Shown here in pieces: positions 33,959 through 42,730 of a stretch of DNA of 64,000 nt. Each line of letters starts with the position of its first letter. Positions within the stretch are counted from its first letter, which is position 1. The position numbers were made by a program, and so were the translations under genes. This DNA comes from Candidatus Koribacter versatilis Ellin345. Its GTDB lineage: Bacteria; Acidobacteriota; Terriglobia; Terriglobales; Acidobacteriaceae. A model generated the notes under the pieces. It was not told the origin of the DNA, did no database searches, and saw only the letters and a list, made by a program, of their open reading frames with translations. The stretch covers positions 2,356,001 to 2,420,000 of the forward strand of contig NC_008009.1 of assembly GCF_000014005.1 (NCBI RefSeq), in the 5' to 3' direction.

Positions 33959-34225
33959 GTGTTAGCCCGAGAGCATAAAACCAATATTATCGAGCAGTAC
34001 AAGACGCACGCGAACGACACCGGCAGCCCCGAGGTCCAGATCGCGATTTTGAGCACGCGGATCACCGAGCTGACGGACCACTTCAAAGCGCACAAGAAGG
34101 ATCACGCTTCGCGCCGCGGTCTTTTGATGATGGTCAGCAAGCGTCGCAGCTTGCTCGACTACCTCAAGAAGTACGATACCGAGCGTTACAAGTCTGTGAT
34201 TCAGAAACTCGGCATCCGCAAGTAA
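33959..34225 (+). CDS. rpsO: 30S ribosomal protein S15
   Basis: An 88-residue S15, binding 16S rRNA early in 30S assembly. The sequence is typical: [16 protein letters not shown], the [12 protein letters not shown] loop, [15 protein letters not shown] and [13 protein letters not shown] start at 33959 with AGGAG 13 nt upstream. Located directly before pnp, the conserved rpsO-pnp order. Confidence 0.96.
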
Positions 34226-34273
34226 CGCTTGCCAAGAGCTGATCAGCAATCCGTACGCGTTCGAACCAAATCA

Positions 34274-34305
34274 CCCGCTCTGTGACCCGTGTGTCTGAGA
34301 GCGGG
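34274..34305 (+). promoter_or_regulatory. Hairpin in the rpsO-pnp intergenic region
   Basis: CCCGCTCT (34274-34281) pairs perfectly with AGAGCGGG (34298-34305) around a 16-nt loop. There is no T-tract, so it is not a standard terminator. In E. coli an RNase III hairpin at this place controls pnp autoregulation; a similar role here is inference from position. Confidence 0.45.
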
Positions 34306-34401
34306 CGTTGCTGTTGGGCTATTCAACTGCCAACCGTTTTCCTGACCCGCAGAATCCTCTTCTGCCGGCAGGACGGTGTCTCCTGAAGAGAGAAGGAAAG
34401 A

Positions 34402-36849
34402 ATGAAGCCTGAACCAAAAGTAGCCACGGTTGAGTTTACCGGCGGCAAGTCCTTAAGTTTTGAAACCGGAAAATTAGCGAAGCAGGCACATGGATCGGCG
34501 ATTGTCCGGAGCGGACAAAGTGTGGTGCTCGCTACTGCCTGCGCCAATGCCGACCCGCGCGAGGGAATCGACTTTTTCCCGCTGACCGTGGACTACCGCG
34601 AATACACCTATGCCGGCGGACGTTTCCCCGGCGGCTTTATCAAGCGCGAAGGCCGGCCGAGCGAAAAAGAAATCCTCACCAGCCGCCAGATTGATCGCCC
34701 CATCCGCCCACTGTTCCCTGAAGGCTTCCGTTGTGAAACCCAAGTTATCGCCATGGTGCTGTCTGCGGATTCGGAGAACGATCCGGACGTGTGCGGCATC
34801 AACGGCGCGTCGGCGGCACTGGCTGTGTCGGACATCCCGTTCAACGGACCGATCGGCGCCGTGCGTGTGGGACTGATCGAAGGGCAGAACATTGTGAATC
34901 CGACGTACGACGAAATGCGTGCGTCGAAGCTGAACATCATGGTCGTCGGCACCGCCGAAGGCATCGTGATGATCGAATCTGGTGCGCACGAGGCGACAGA
35001 AGAAGAAGTCGTCAGCGCGATTGAATTCGGGCATGGCGAGATCAAGAAAATCTGTGCGGTGATCAGCAAGCTGGCGAAGGAAGTCGGCAAGACGAAGCGC
35101 ACAGTGGCTCCGGTCGAACTCGACCAGCCCTACCTGGATGGTTTGCGCAAGAAGATCGGTGCGGACCTGGCGGATGCGCTCAACACGGAGAAGTATCCGA
35201 AGAGCGAGAGCTACGCCAAGGTGAAGGAAATCAAGTCGAAGCTGAAGGAAGAGATTCCGGCAGACGACGATGCTGCGCTGAAGAAGCTCGGCAAGTATTA
35301 CGAGCTGCTGCGCGAAGACATCTTCCGCCAGCAGGTAACGAAAGAAAAGCGGCGTCCGGATGGGCGTGCGTTCGACCAGATCCGGCAGATTTGGATTGAA
35401 GTGGATGTTCTGCCACGTACGCACGGGTCGGCGGTCTTCACCCGCGGCGAGACGCAGGCACTGGTTACGACCACGCTGGGCACTGGCGATGACATGCAGC
35501 GCATGGAAGGTTTCGAAGGCGAAGCCAAGAAGCGCTTCATGTTGCATTACAACTTCCCGCCGTTCTCGGTGGGTGAAGTGGCCTTCCTGCGCGGCGCAGG
35601 CCGTCGTGAGATCGGTCACGGAGCATTGGCAGAGCGCGCGTTGAGCGCCGTTCTTCCGAGTGAAGACAAGTGGCCTTACGCGATGCGTGTGGTTTCCGAC
35701 ATTCTCGAGTCCAACGGTTCGTCGTCGATGGCTTCCATCTGCGGCGGTTCGCTGAGCTTGATGGATGCGGGCGTTCCGTTGAAGGCTCCGGTTGCGGGTA
35801 TCGCAATGGGCCTGGTGAAGGAAGGCGATGATTACGCCATCCTGACCGACATCGCTGGCGCCGAAGACCACTACGGCGATATGGATTTCAAGGTCGCCGG
35901 CACGACGCAGGGCATTACCGCTCTGCAAATGGATATCAAGATCGGCGGCATTACGGCGCAGATCATGCGCGAGGCGCTTGAGCAGGCCCGTCGCGGACGT
36001 CTCTTCATTCTCGACAAGATGAATGAAGTGATCCAGTCTCCGCGTACTGAACTGAGCGAGTTCGCACCGCGCTTCTACACGTTGCAAATTCCGACCGATA
36101 AGATTCGCGACCTGATTGGGCCGGGTGGCAAGGTCATCCGCGGGATCGTGGAAGCGACCGGCGTGAAGATCGATGTCGAGGACAGCGGCAAGGTGAACGT
36201 GGCGTCGAGCGATCAGGAAGCAGCCAAGAAGGCGCTCAAGATGATCGGCGACATTACCGCCACGGCCGAAGTAGGGAAGACCTACCTCGGAACCGTGACG
36301 CGGCTCGCAGACTTCGGAGCGTTCGTCGAGATCCTGCCGGGTACCGATGGCCTACTGCACATCAGCGAAGTCGCTGAGCATCGCATTAAGGATGTAAAGG
36401 ACGAGCTGCACGAGGGCGATCAGGTCCTGGTGAAAGTTCTCGCAGTGGACGGCAATCGCATTAAGCTGTCGCGCAAGGCGGTGCTGAAAGAGCAGCGCGC
36501 GAAGATGGCAACAGAAGGCGGTGGCGACGGTGGTCCGGCTCCCGAGGTGGAGCACAGTGAGCACGGCGCACCGGGCGGCGTGACCTTCGAAGGCGGTTAT
36601 GAAGGCGGCGACGAACCTGAAGTCGAAGAGGGCGAGCCGAACTTCAATCGCGATGACGCACCAGGTAGCCACGGCGCAACGCAACCGCACAGCGGCGGAG
36701 ATCGTCCTGATCGTGGACCGCGTCCGCATGGTGGTGGAGGCGGCGCCGGTCGTGGTGGTCGTGGACGGCGTCCGGGTGGTGGTGGCGGCGGTGGACGTGG
36801 TGGTCACGGCGGTCGCGGCGGCGGTGGTGGTGGAAGAGGCCGCGGTTAG
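34402..36849 (+). CDS. pnp: Polynucleotide phosphorylase
   Basis: An 815-residue 3'-5' phosphorolytic exoribonuclease. Two RNase PH-like domains (residues about 10-220 and 310-540) flank a helical linker, followed by a KH domain (LIGPGGKVIRGIVEATG, about 570) and an S1 domain (YLGTVTRLADFGAFVEI, about 630). After about residue 700 there is an unusual tail of more than 100 residues: first acidic, then His/Gly/Arg-rich ending in many RGG-like repeats. Typical PNPase is about 700 residues. Such tails are known in some RNA-binding proteins and could bind RNA or partners. Starts after a GGAAAG site downstream of rpsO. Confidence 0.97.
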   Translation: MKPEPKVATVEFTGGKSLSFETGKLAKQAHGSAIVRSGQSVVLATACANADPREGIDFFPLTVDYREYTYAGGRFPGGFIKREGRPSEKEILTSRQIDRPIRPLFPEGFRCETQVIAMVLSADSENDPDVCGINGASAALAVSDIPFNGPIGAVRVGLIEGQNIVNPTYDEMRASKLNIMVVGTAEGIVMIESGAHEATEEEVVSAIEFGHGEIKKICAVISKLAKEVGKTKRTVAPVELDQPYLDGLRKKIGADLADALNTEKYPKSESYAKVKEIKSKLKEEIPADDDAALKKLGKYYELLREDIFRQQVTKEKRRPDGRAFDQIRQIWIEVDVLPRTHGSAVFTRGETQALVTTTLGTGDDMQRMEGFEGEAKKRFMLHYNFPPFSVGEVAFLRGAGRREIGHGALAERALSAVLPSEDKWPYAMRVVSDILESNGSSSMASICGGSLSLMDAGVPLKAPVAGIAMGLVKEGDDYAILTDIAGAEDHYGDMDFKVAGTTQGITALQMDIKIGGITAQIMREALEQARRGRLFILDKMNEVIQSPRTELSEFAPRFYTLQIPTDKIRDLIGPGGKVIRGIVEATGVKIDVEDSGKVNVASSDQEAAKKALKMIGDITATAEVGKTYLGTVTRLADFGAFVEILPGTDGLLHISEVAEHRIKDVKDELHEGDQVLVKVLAVDGNRIKLSRKAVLKEQRAKMATEGGGDGGPAPEVEHSEHGAPGGVTFEGGYEGGDEPEVEEGEPNFNRDDAPGSHGATQPHSGGDRPDRGPRPHGGGGGAGRGGRGRRPGGGGGGGRGGHGGRGGGGGGRGRG

Positions 36850-36876
36850 TTTTTCCCATAGCAAAACAGAAGTTGA

Positions 36877-36906
36877 AAGCCACGTCTTCGGGCGTGGCTT
36901 TTGCTT
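36877..36906 (+). terminator. Rho-independent terminator after pnp
   Basis: AAGCCACG (36877-36884) and CGTGGCTT (36893-36900) form an 8-bp stem around TCTTCGGG, followed by TTGCTTTT. Confidence 0.8.
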
Positions 36907-37031
36907 TTCTGGGAGTGCGAGTGTGCGCCATCGAGCGAGGAACTTCGGAAAGTTGGCAACGAATGTTTACGTTTACCGTCTAACTCAGCGTTGCAAGAGT
37001 GAGAAGAGAACTGCGATAGGTTAAGAGCGCT

Positions 37032-37559
37032 CTAGCTCTTGCGGCTGCGGGCGATGGCTTCGCGCGCATCGCGATCGGCGGTCTTGCGGCGGTCGGTTTC
37101 GCGCTTATCCCAAAGCTGTTTGCCTTTGGCGACGGCGAGTTCGACCTTCACCCTGCCGTTCTTGAAGTACATCCGGGTGGGGATGAGGGTGTGGCCCTTT
37201 TGTTGGGAGGCTGCAAGCAGTTTCAGGATCTCGCGCTTTTTTACCAGGAGTTTCCGGGTGCGCAGCGGTGCATGGTTGTTGTAGCTAGCGGCATCGTATG
37301 GCCCGATATGGGCGTTGATGAGCCAAAGTTCGTTTTCCTTCACCAGGCCGTAGGCGTCCTTTAGATTGGCACGGCCGTCACGGATGGACTTGACCTCGGT
37401 TCCGCGCAGGGCTACGCCGGCTTCGTACTTGTCGAGCAGGAAGTAGTTGTGCGAGGCGGCGCGGTTGACAGAGGCGTCGCGTTCACCCGAGGCGACGGGA
37501 TCGCGCTTGGCATTTTTCGGCGCCGTTTTACTGCGATCGGGTTGGGGATTGCGAGTCAT
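37032..37559 (-). CDS. smpB: SsrA-binding protein SmpB
   Basis: A 175-residue SmpB, the tmRNA partner in ribosome rescue. The OB-fold core begins at HNYFLLDKYEAGVALRGTEV (about residue 37), with KSIRDGRANLKDAY and the C-terminal GKQLWDKRETDRRK helix that enters the mRNA channel. The first ~35 residues are a basic extension (with PKNAKRDP) longer than usual for the family. No ssrA gene was recognised in the window. Confidence 0.95.
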   Translation of the reverse strand: MTRNPQPDRSKTAPKNAKRDPVASGERDASVNRAASHNYFLLDKYEAGVALRGTEVKSIRDGRANLKDAYGLVKENELWLINAHIGPYDAASYNNHAPLRTRKLLVKKREILKLLAASQQKGHTLIPTRMYFKNGRVKVELAVAKGKQLWDKRETDRRKTADRDAREAIARSRKS

Positions 37560-37631
37560 GAAAATTTAATGCCTTCACCCGATTGAGGCGAAGGCGACCA
37601 CCTGTATGCTAGCACAAAGAAAAGGTTTAGC

Positions 37632-37660
37632 TTAGGACGGCAGAACAGCGATGATATACT
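37632..37660 (+). promoter_or_regulatory. Candidate sigma-70 promoter of the secretin operon
   Basis: TTAGGA (37632-37637) and TATACT (37655-37660) with a 17-bp spacer, ~148 bp before the secretin ATG. Confidence 0.45.
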
Positions 37661-37807
37661 GGCAGCTTCGCGCGGAACCGCGGGTCACTCGCCACTGGGT
37701 AGGGCTATTTGAACGATAATCGATTGCAGAACGGCTCCTTCGGACGGCAAGCTGTGGCTCAAGGCCAACAAGACGGTGCGTCCGAACCCTCCACGAAAAG
37801 GATTGCA

Positions 37808-40102
37808 ATGAAACGGCTCAAAGGGGTAGCAGCGCTGCTATTTGTGGTTGTCCTGGCAGCACTCCCCGTCATTGGCGACAAGGCTCCTTCTTTATACGAC
37901 AAAGGGAAGGACGCTGAGGCGCGGCAAGACTACGAGGCGGCGTACGAGTACTACAACGAGGCCTACAAACTTCATCCGAAGGACGTTCGCCTGCGGGCCA
38001 ACGCGGAACGCGCTAAGTTCCTGGCGGCTTCTTCGCACGTACACCGCGGGCAGATTCTTCGCGACGCCGGAAAAATGCAGGATGCACTCGCCGAGTTCCA
38101 GAAGGCAGCCGCCATTGATCCGTCGAGCTTTATTGCCGTGCAGGAAGTGCGGCGAACGCAGCAGATGATCGAGGAGGCGGAGCATCCCGCGCCGCAATCG
38201 CTCAATACCGGGGACGTCCTCACAAATCGCATTCAGCAGGCTGCTGGGCCAGTGGACCTGGCGCCGATCTCGAATGTTCCGATTACTCTGCGCCTGTCGG
38301 AAGACTCCAAGATCGTTTACGAGTCGATCTGCAAACTCGCTGGCATCAACGTCCTTTTCGATCCCGATTACACGTCGCGTCGCGTCACGATCCAGTTGAA
38401 TGGCGTGACGCTACAGGATGCGCTCGGTATTGTTGCATTGGAATCGAAGACATTTTGGCGGCCCATTACCCCGAACACAATTTTCATCGCGGCTGATACT
38501 CCGGCGAAGCGGAAGGAATTAGAGCAGAACGTAGTCCGCACTTTTTATCTTTCCAATCTTTCGCAGCCGACGGAGTTACAGGACCTGGTGAACACGATCC
38601 GTACGATCGTGGAAGTGAATCGCGTGCAGCAGTTGCCGACGCAGGGCGCGATCGTGGTGCGCGGCACTCCCGACCAGGTCGCCCTGGTTCAGAAGCTGAT
38701 TGACGATATTGATAAGGCGCGGCCGGAAGTTGTTGTGGAAGTGGCGGTGATGCAGGTTTCGAAGACCAAGATGCGGAACCTTGGCATCCAGCCACCGTCC
38801 AGTATTTCGGTGTCGATGGCCTCAAACCTAAGCAGTAACAACAATAACAATAACAACAACAATAACAATAACGGCAACGGAAACGGAAACGGCACGGGAA
38901 CTGGTACCGACAACAGTAACGGCGGGATCAGCCTCAACGATCTCGCCCACCTCAATGCCACGAATTTTATTCTCACCGTTCCGACGGCAACGGCGAATTT
39001 CCTCTTTAGTGATGCCGATACGAAGCTCATTCAGAATCCGAGCATTCGCGCGGTGGACGGACAGAAGGCGACGCTGAAGATCGGCGATCGAATTCCGGTG
39101 GCGACTGGTTCATTCCAGCCTGGCATCGGCGGTGTGGGTATCAACCCGCTGGTGAACACGCAGTTCAACTACATTGACGTGGGCGTCAACATCGACATCA
39201 CGCCGCGCATTCACGCCAATAATGAAGTCTCGATGAAGCTGGTCCTCGATGTCTCATCGGTTACGGGATACCAGAACATCGGCGGCATTCAACAGCCGAC
39301 AATTGGACAGCGCAAGATCGAGCACGAGATTCGCCTGAAGGATGGCGAGATCAACCTGCTGGGCGGCATCCTCCAGAGTGAAGACGATAAAACGATTGCT
39401 GGATTGCCCTACCTCTCACAGATTCCACTGTTGCGCTACTTCTTCAGCACGGACAACAAGACGAAGAGCGATTCCGAAGTAGTGTTCGTGGTGATTCCGC
39501 ACATCGTGCGTGGCTACGACGTGAATCGGTCCAATACGCGGGCTGTGGATGTGGGAACAGGTTCCGCGATCCAATTGACCCGGATTCCGGTGCAGCCGGC
39601 TGCCGCGGCGCCTGCGCAGAGCCAACCAGCCGGGCAGCCGCACGGAGTGCCGCAGTCGAAGAATGATCCTGCACAGGGAGCGCCGAATGGCGCGGTGCTG
39701 AGCTTCGACCCCGCGACGGTGGATGTTCCGGTCGGCTCGACAGTAGCTGTGAATGTCGCAATCGCCGGAGGACAGAACGTGTATTCGGTTCCAGTGCAGA
39801 TTGGGTACGATCCGAAGACGCTGTCGCTGGTGAATGTTTCCAACGGCAATTTCCTCAGTCGCGATGGGCAGGTGGTGGCGCTAGTACACCGTGACGATCC
39901 GATTACGGGCCAGGTACAGGTGACGGCGACGAGACCACCGGGCGCCGCCGGAGTGTCCGGGGAAGGGCAGGTGTTCACGCTGACCTTTATGGCGAAGGCT
40001 CCCGGGGCGTCGCAATTGAGTATTCACCAGGCGGTTTTGCGGGATACAGCGCAACAAAAGATTCCGGCGACCGGTTCGCAGGCAATGATTACCGTGCACT
40101 AA
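37808..40102 (+). CDS. Secretin with N-terminal TPRs and C-terminal cohesin-like domain
   Basis: A 764-residue type II secretion/type IV pilus-type secretin. Order: signal peptide (to IGD near 23); TPR region (30-120, AYEYYNEAYKLHPKD, ALAEFQKAAAIDP); STN-like and N-domains (about 150-300, NVLFDPDYTSRRVTIQLNGV); a linker with twelve consecutive Asn then Gly/Asn/Thr repeats (about 344-370); the secretin core (about 375-575, with LKDGEINLLGGILQ); and a cohesin-like beta domain (about 635-764, VPVGSTVAVNVAI). ATG 37808 fits the signal peptide; an upstream TTG gives 33 extra hydrophilic residues. First gene of a pilus/secretion cluster. Confidence 0.9.
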   Translation: MKRLKGVAALLFVVVLAALPVIGDKAPSLYDKGKDAEARQDYEAAYEYYNEAYKLHPKDVRLRANAERAKFLAASSHVHRGQILRDAGKMQDALAEFQKAAAIDPSSFIAVQEVRRTQQMIEEAEHPAPQSLNTGDVLTNRIQQAAGPVDLAPISNVPITLRLSEDSKIVYESICKLAGINVLFDPDYTSRRVTIQLNGVTLQDALGIVALESKTFWRPITPNTIFIAADTPAKRKELEQNVVRTFYLSNLSQPTELQDLVNTIRTIVEVNRVQQLPTQGAIVVRGTPDQVALVQKLIDDIDKARPEVVVEVAVMQVSKTKMRNLGIQPPSSISVSMASNLSSNNNNNNNNNNNNGNGNGNGTGTGTDNSNGGISLNDLAHLNATNFILTVPTATANFLFSDADTKLIQNPSIRAVDGQKATLKIGDRIPVATGSFQPGIGGVGINPLVNTQFNYIDVGVNIDITPRIHANNEVSMKLVLDVSSVTGYQNIGGIQQPTIGQRKIEHEIRLKDGEINLLGGILQSEDDKTIAGLPYLSQIPLLRYFFSTDNKTKSDSEVVFVVIPHIVRGYDVNRSNTRAVDVGTGSAIQLTRIPVQPAAAAPAQSQPAGQPHGVPQSKNDPAQGAPNGAVLSFDPATVDVPVGSTVAVNVAIAGGQNVYSVPVQIGYDPKTLSLVNVSNGNFLSRDGQVVALVHRDDPITGQVQVTATRPPGAAGVSGEGQVFTLTFMAKAPGASQLSIHQAVLRDTAQQKIPATGSQAMITVH
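38837..38908 (+). repeat. AAC/AAT trinucleotide tract encoding poly-Asn linker
   Basis: Twelve AAC or AAT codons in a row (38837-38872), then GGN-AAC and ACN-GGN alternation. Copy-number change would alter linker length without changing frame. Confidence 0.75.
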
Positions 40103-40158
40103 TTGCTGACGAGTGGTCGAACATGGACGTCTATAGGAAGTAGGGCGCACGGTTCGTT

Positions 40159-40620
40159 TTGAGAATATTTCGTACAACTCGGGGCCGCGGGTTCACGATG
40201 GTCGAGCTCATCGTGGCAATCGCGGTGATCGCGATTCTGGCTGGCGCCGCCATACCCGTAGCGCGCAACGTGATCAAGCGTCAGAAAGAACGGGAGTTGC
40301 GGTACGACCTTTGGGAGATTCGGGACGCGATCGATCGTTATAAAGACGCGGCGGATCGGGGAGCATTCCAGGTCAAGCTTGGTTCGGAAGGTTATCCATC
40401 GGATCTTGAGTCGCTGGTTAAAGGTGTGGACGCAAACGGCAAGAAGCTCAAGTTCCTGCGACACATCCCGATCGACCCGATGACCAACAGCACCGAGTGG
40501 GGTTTCCGCTCGCTTCAGGACGATCCGGATTCAACGTCGTGGGGCGGGCAGAATATTTTCGATGTGTACACGAAATCGACGGGAGTGGCCCTGGACGGGA
40601 CGAAATACGCGGAATGGTAA
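40159..40620 (+). CDS. GspG-like pseudopilin (first)
   Basis: A 153-residue prepilin-like protein. A basic leader ends in the prepilin peptidase site G/FTMVELIVAIAVIAILAGA at about residue 11, with Glu at mature position 5, followed by the long hydrophobic N-terminal helix. The globular part has the GspG-type pattern DAIDRYKDAADRG and IPIDPMTNSTEWGFRS near the C-terminus. Start is TTG at 40159, there being no ATG/GTG before the cleavage site; its Shine-Dalgarno is poor. The stop shares a base with the next gene's ATG. Likely part of a type II secretion-like pseudopilus. Confidence 0.85.
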   Translation: MRIFRTTRGRGFTMVELIVAIAVIAILAGAAIPVARNVIKRQKERELRYDLWEIRDAIDRYKDAADRGAFQVKLGSEGYPSDLESLVKGVDANGKKLKFLRHIPIDPMTNSTEWGFRSLQDDPDSTSWGGQNIFDVYTKSTGVALDGTKYAEW

Positions 40621-41009
40621 TGAGACGACGACAACGCGGATTCACCCTGATCGAGTTGATGATCGTGATGAGCATCATCGTCATCCTGCTCGGGATTGCC
40701 ATTCCCAACTACCGGAATTCGATCATCCGCGCACGTGAGAGCGTTCTGAAGGATGACTTGTTCACGATGCGGTCGGTGATTGACCAATACACGCTGGACA
40801 AGCAGAAAGCGCCCCAGTCTCTGGATGACCTCGTCTCCGCCGGGTATTTGAAGTCGATTCCGAAAGACCCAATGACGAACGGGACTGAGTGGCAAACGGT
40901 CCAGGAAGACAGCCTCATGTCCGTGGATCAACAGGAGCCGGGCATTGTGGACGTCCACAGCACGTCGAACGCTACGGCCTCAGACGGGTCCACCTACAGC
41001 AGTTGGTAA
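40620..41009 (+). CDS. GspG-like pseudopilin (second)
   Basis: A 129-residue paralogue of the preceding pseudopilin. Leader MRRRQRG is followed by the cleavage site G/FTLIELMIVMSIIVILLGIA and then IPNYRNSIIRARESVLKDDL. The C-terminal half keeps DQYTLDKQKAPQSLDDL and IPKDPMTNGTEW. Start at ATG 40620 overlapping the upstream TAA (TAATG); an in-frame ATG at 40614 is possible. Tandem GspG-like genes behind a secretin are consistent with a dedicated pseudopilus. A strong terminator follows. Confidence 0.88.
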   Translation: MRRRQRGFTLIELMIVMSIIVILLGIAIPNYRNSIIRARESVLKDDLFTMRSVIDQYTLDKQKAPQSLDDLVSAGYLKSIPKDPMTNGTEWQTVQEDSLMSVDQQEPGIVDVHSTSNATASDGSTYSSW

Positions 41010-41037
41010 CCCTCCGGTATTCACTTAAGTAATCGCT

Positions 41038-41062
41038 AAATCCGCCTCATAGGCGGATTTTT
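41038..41062 (+). terminator. Strong rho-independent terminator after the pseudopilin pair
   Basis: AAATCCGCCT-CAT-AGGCGGATTT, a perfect 10-bp stem with three-base loop and TTT-rich tail. Confidence 0.85.
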
Positions 41063-41474
41063 GTTGCTCCAGCCAGAGTTGCTGGTGATATATTCAGCAA
41101 CGCAATCTTCAACGAGTGCCCGGCTTGGCTGGGCTGCGTTACGAACAATCGTTCGACGATCAGAGTCCAGCGTTCCGAAGGAACAGCTTGGCCGGCGTCA
41201 ATCGAGAGCCGTACGCAATCGAGAGATGCACACATCGCTCTTTGCTTTCCGTGCCTGGAAAGCATGGCAATGGCAGCCAGATGGGCAGCGAATAGGTCGC
41301 GCCGTGCTGGCCCGCAGCCGATACCCCCGCTAGGGCGTAGCGCATGCGGCACCTTGTGTGGGAGGCCATTGACGACGGACAAACTCCCCTTGTCCGAAGG
41401 TATTAATAAACAGTCAGAAGGGCCATGTTTGTCGGCCTGGCAAGATCAGCTTTTTGGGAAGCGTAGGTGACGGT
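41063..41474. other. Non-coding stretch within the pilin cluster
   Basis: About 410 bp between a strong terminator and the GspH-like gene. No frame reads like a protein. Towards the end there is an inverted repeat CGGACAA/TTGTCCG (41376-41382, 41390-41396) with a 7-nt loop, followed by an AT-rich TATTAATAAAC. It presumably holds the promoter of the second pilin operon; a small RNA or long leader is possible. I recognise no known riboswitch. Confidence 0.5.
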
Positions 41475-42143
41475 ATGCACGTGAGACGAGGCGAGCGCGG
41501 ATTCAGTATGCTCGAGTTGGCCATCGTGGTTGCGATCACACTCATCGCGGGAAGCATCGTGTTCATGTCGACGCGGGAAGCGATCAAAAACCAGCGCGGT
41601 GAGCGCGCGTTGCAAGACATGCTGGGAGTGACCCGCTCAGCGCGTCAGTTGGCCATCGATCGACGGCGCGTATTTAAGGTCGCGTACGGCGCTTCGCCAG
41701 CGTCGATCACGGTCACGGTGACCCCAGCCACCAACTCCAGCGGCGGTTGTACGGCAGCGACGAGCCAGTGGCCCGACTCGCCGGCTACCGCGAATCCTCC
41801 CGACAAAATTGATGGCTTTTACGACTTTCTATTCGTTACGGGAGCACCGAATTCCGCTACGACGGCGCCCGATGGTCTCGGCGCAGGCAAGACCGCTGGG
41901 GTGAACTTCACTTCGACGCTCGACACAACATCGGTCTGTTTCTATCCCGATGGCAGCGCGCGTGACTCGAACAACCAGTACAGCAGCGGCTTGATCTATG
42001 TTGCGCCGACCACGGCAGCGGATCCGAATACGACTTCGCGTCTCAACTCGATGCGCGCTATGACAATCTTTGGGCCTACTGGCCGTATTAGTGGTTGGAA
42101 GCTCAGCCAGACCTCTTCTGGTCTGCGGTGGAAGCAGTGGTAA
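41475..42143 (+). CDS. GspH/FimT-type pseudopilin
   Basis: A 222-residue minor pseudopilin. Leader MHVRRGERG, then cleavage at G/FSMLELAIVVAITLIAGSIV with Glu5. The helix continues to REAIKNQRGERALQDMLGVTRSARQLAIDRRR, typical of GspH/FimT. The C-terminal part is beta-rich with two Cys (SSGGCTAA, SVCFYPDG) that may pair, and ends in an RISGWKL strand. AGGTGA precedes the ATG at 41475. First gene of the second pilin operon. Confidence 0.85.
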   Translation: MHVRRGERGFSMLELAIVVAITLIAGSIVFMSTREAIKNQRGERALQDMLGVTRSARQLAIDRRRVFKVAYGASPASITVTVTPATNSSGGCTAATSQWPDSPATANPPDKIDGFYDFLFVTGAPNSATTAPDGLGAGKTAGVNFTSTLDTTSVCFYPDGSARDSNNQYSSGLIYVAPTTAADPNTTSRLNSMRAMTIFGPTGRISGWKLSQTSSGLRWKQW

Positions 42144-42154
42144 AGGGGGCGGAC

Positions 42155-42718
42155 ATGAAGATTCTCCGAAAGCGAAACCAATCGGGTATGAGCCTGCTAG
42201 AAGTGATGATCGCGGGCATCGTTCTGACAACTGGGTTACTCATCGGTGTATTGCCGATGATCAGTTACGGGGTCTCGACGCTTCGCGCAACCGACGAAGA
42301 CACAATCGCGAAACAGAAGGGCCGCCAGATTATGGAGAGCATATATGGCGCCCGCAACACTTCGGAGTTGGGATGGGATTCGGTTAATCCCGTCGGCACC
42401 TGCACCACAAGCGGTACGAGCGTGATTTGCGGCGTGTTCATGACTGGCTCGCAACCGATGTACGGTGCTGGGGCCGACGGCATCATGGGGACAGCGGATG
42501 ATGCGGCTGCGGGGATTGAGACCGCCGCGATGGCAAACGGCCAGATCCGAACCCTGAATGAATTTACCCGGACGGTCACGATTACGCCCTACACGGATGC
42601 GAGCGGAGATATCTCATCGACGCTGCGGCAGATCCAGGTGGACGTCACCTATCCCTGGGGTGTGAATGGACTGACGCGGACGTACACGATCCGCAGCCTA
42701 ATCTCGCAATACAAGTAG
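42155..42718 (+). CDS. PilV/GspI-like minor pilin
   Basis: A 187-residue prepilin. Leader MKILRKRNQSG is cleaved at G/MSLLEVMIAGIVLTTGLLI; Met at mature position 1 and the LLEVMIA pattern are typical of PilV/GspI. The remainder includes DEDTIAKQKGRQIMESIYGARN and a Gly/Ala-rich region. GGGGGC ribosome site 11 bp after the previous stop. Probably a tip minor pilin together with the PilW- and PilX-like proteins downstream. Confidence 0.83.
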   Translation: MKILRKRNQSGMSLLEVMIAGIVLTTGLLIGVLPMISYGVSTLRATDEDTIAKQKGRQIMESIYGARNTSELGWDSVNPVGTCTTSGTSVICGVFMTGSQPMYGAGADGIMGTADDAAAGIETAAMANGQIRTLNEFTRTVTITPYTDASGDISSTLRQIQVDVTYPWGVNGLTRTYTIRSLISQYK

Positions 42719-42730
42719 CGGAGAATTGTC

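Noticed and set aside
34474-36087. Long minus-strand open frame antisense to pnp
   Set aside because: No recognisable domain; the opposite strand is an unmistakable PNPase.
38837-38908. Phase-variable repeat
   Set aside because: The unit is a trinucleotide, so copy change would alter the linker but not switch the frame.
41063-41474. c-di-GMP (GEMM) riboswitch upstream of the pilin genes
   Set aside because: The conserved GEMM core was not found in this stretch.
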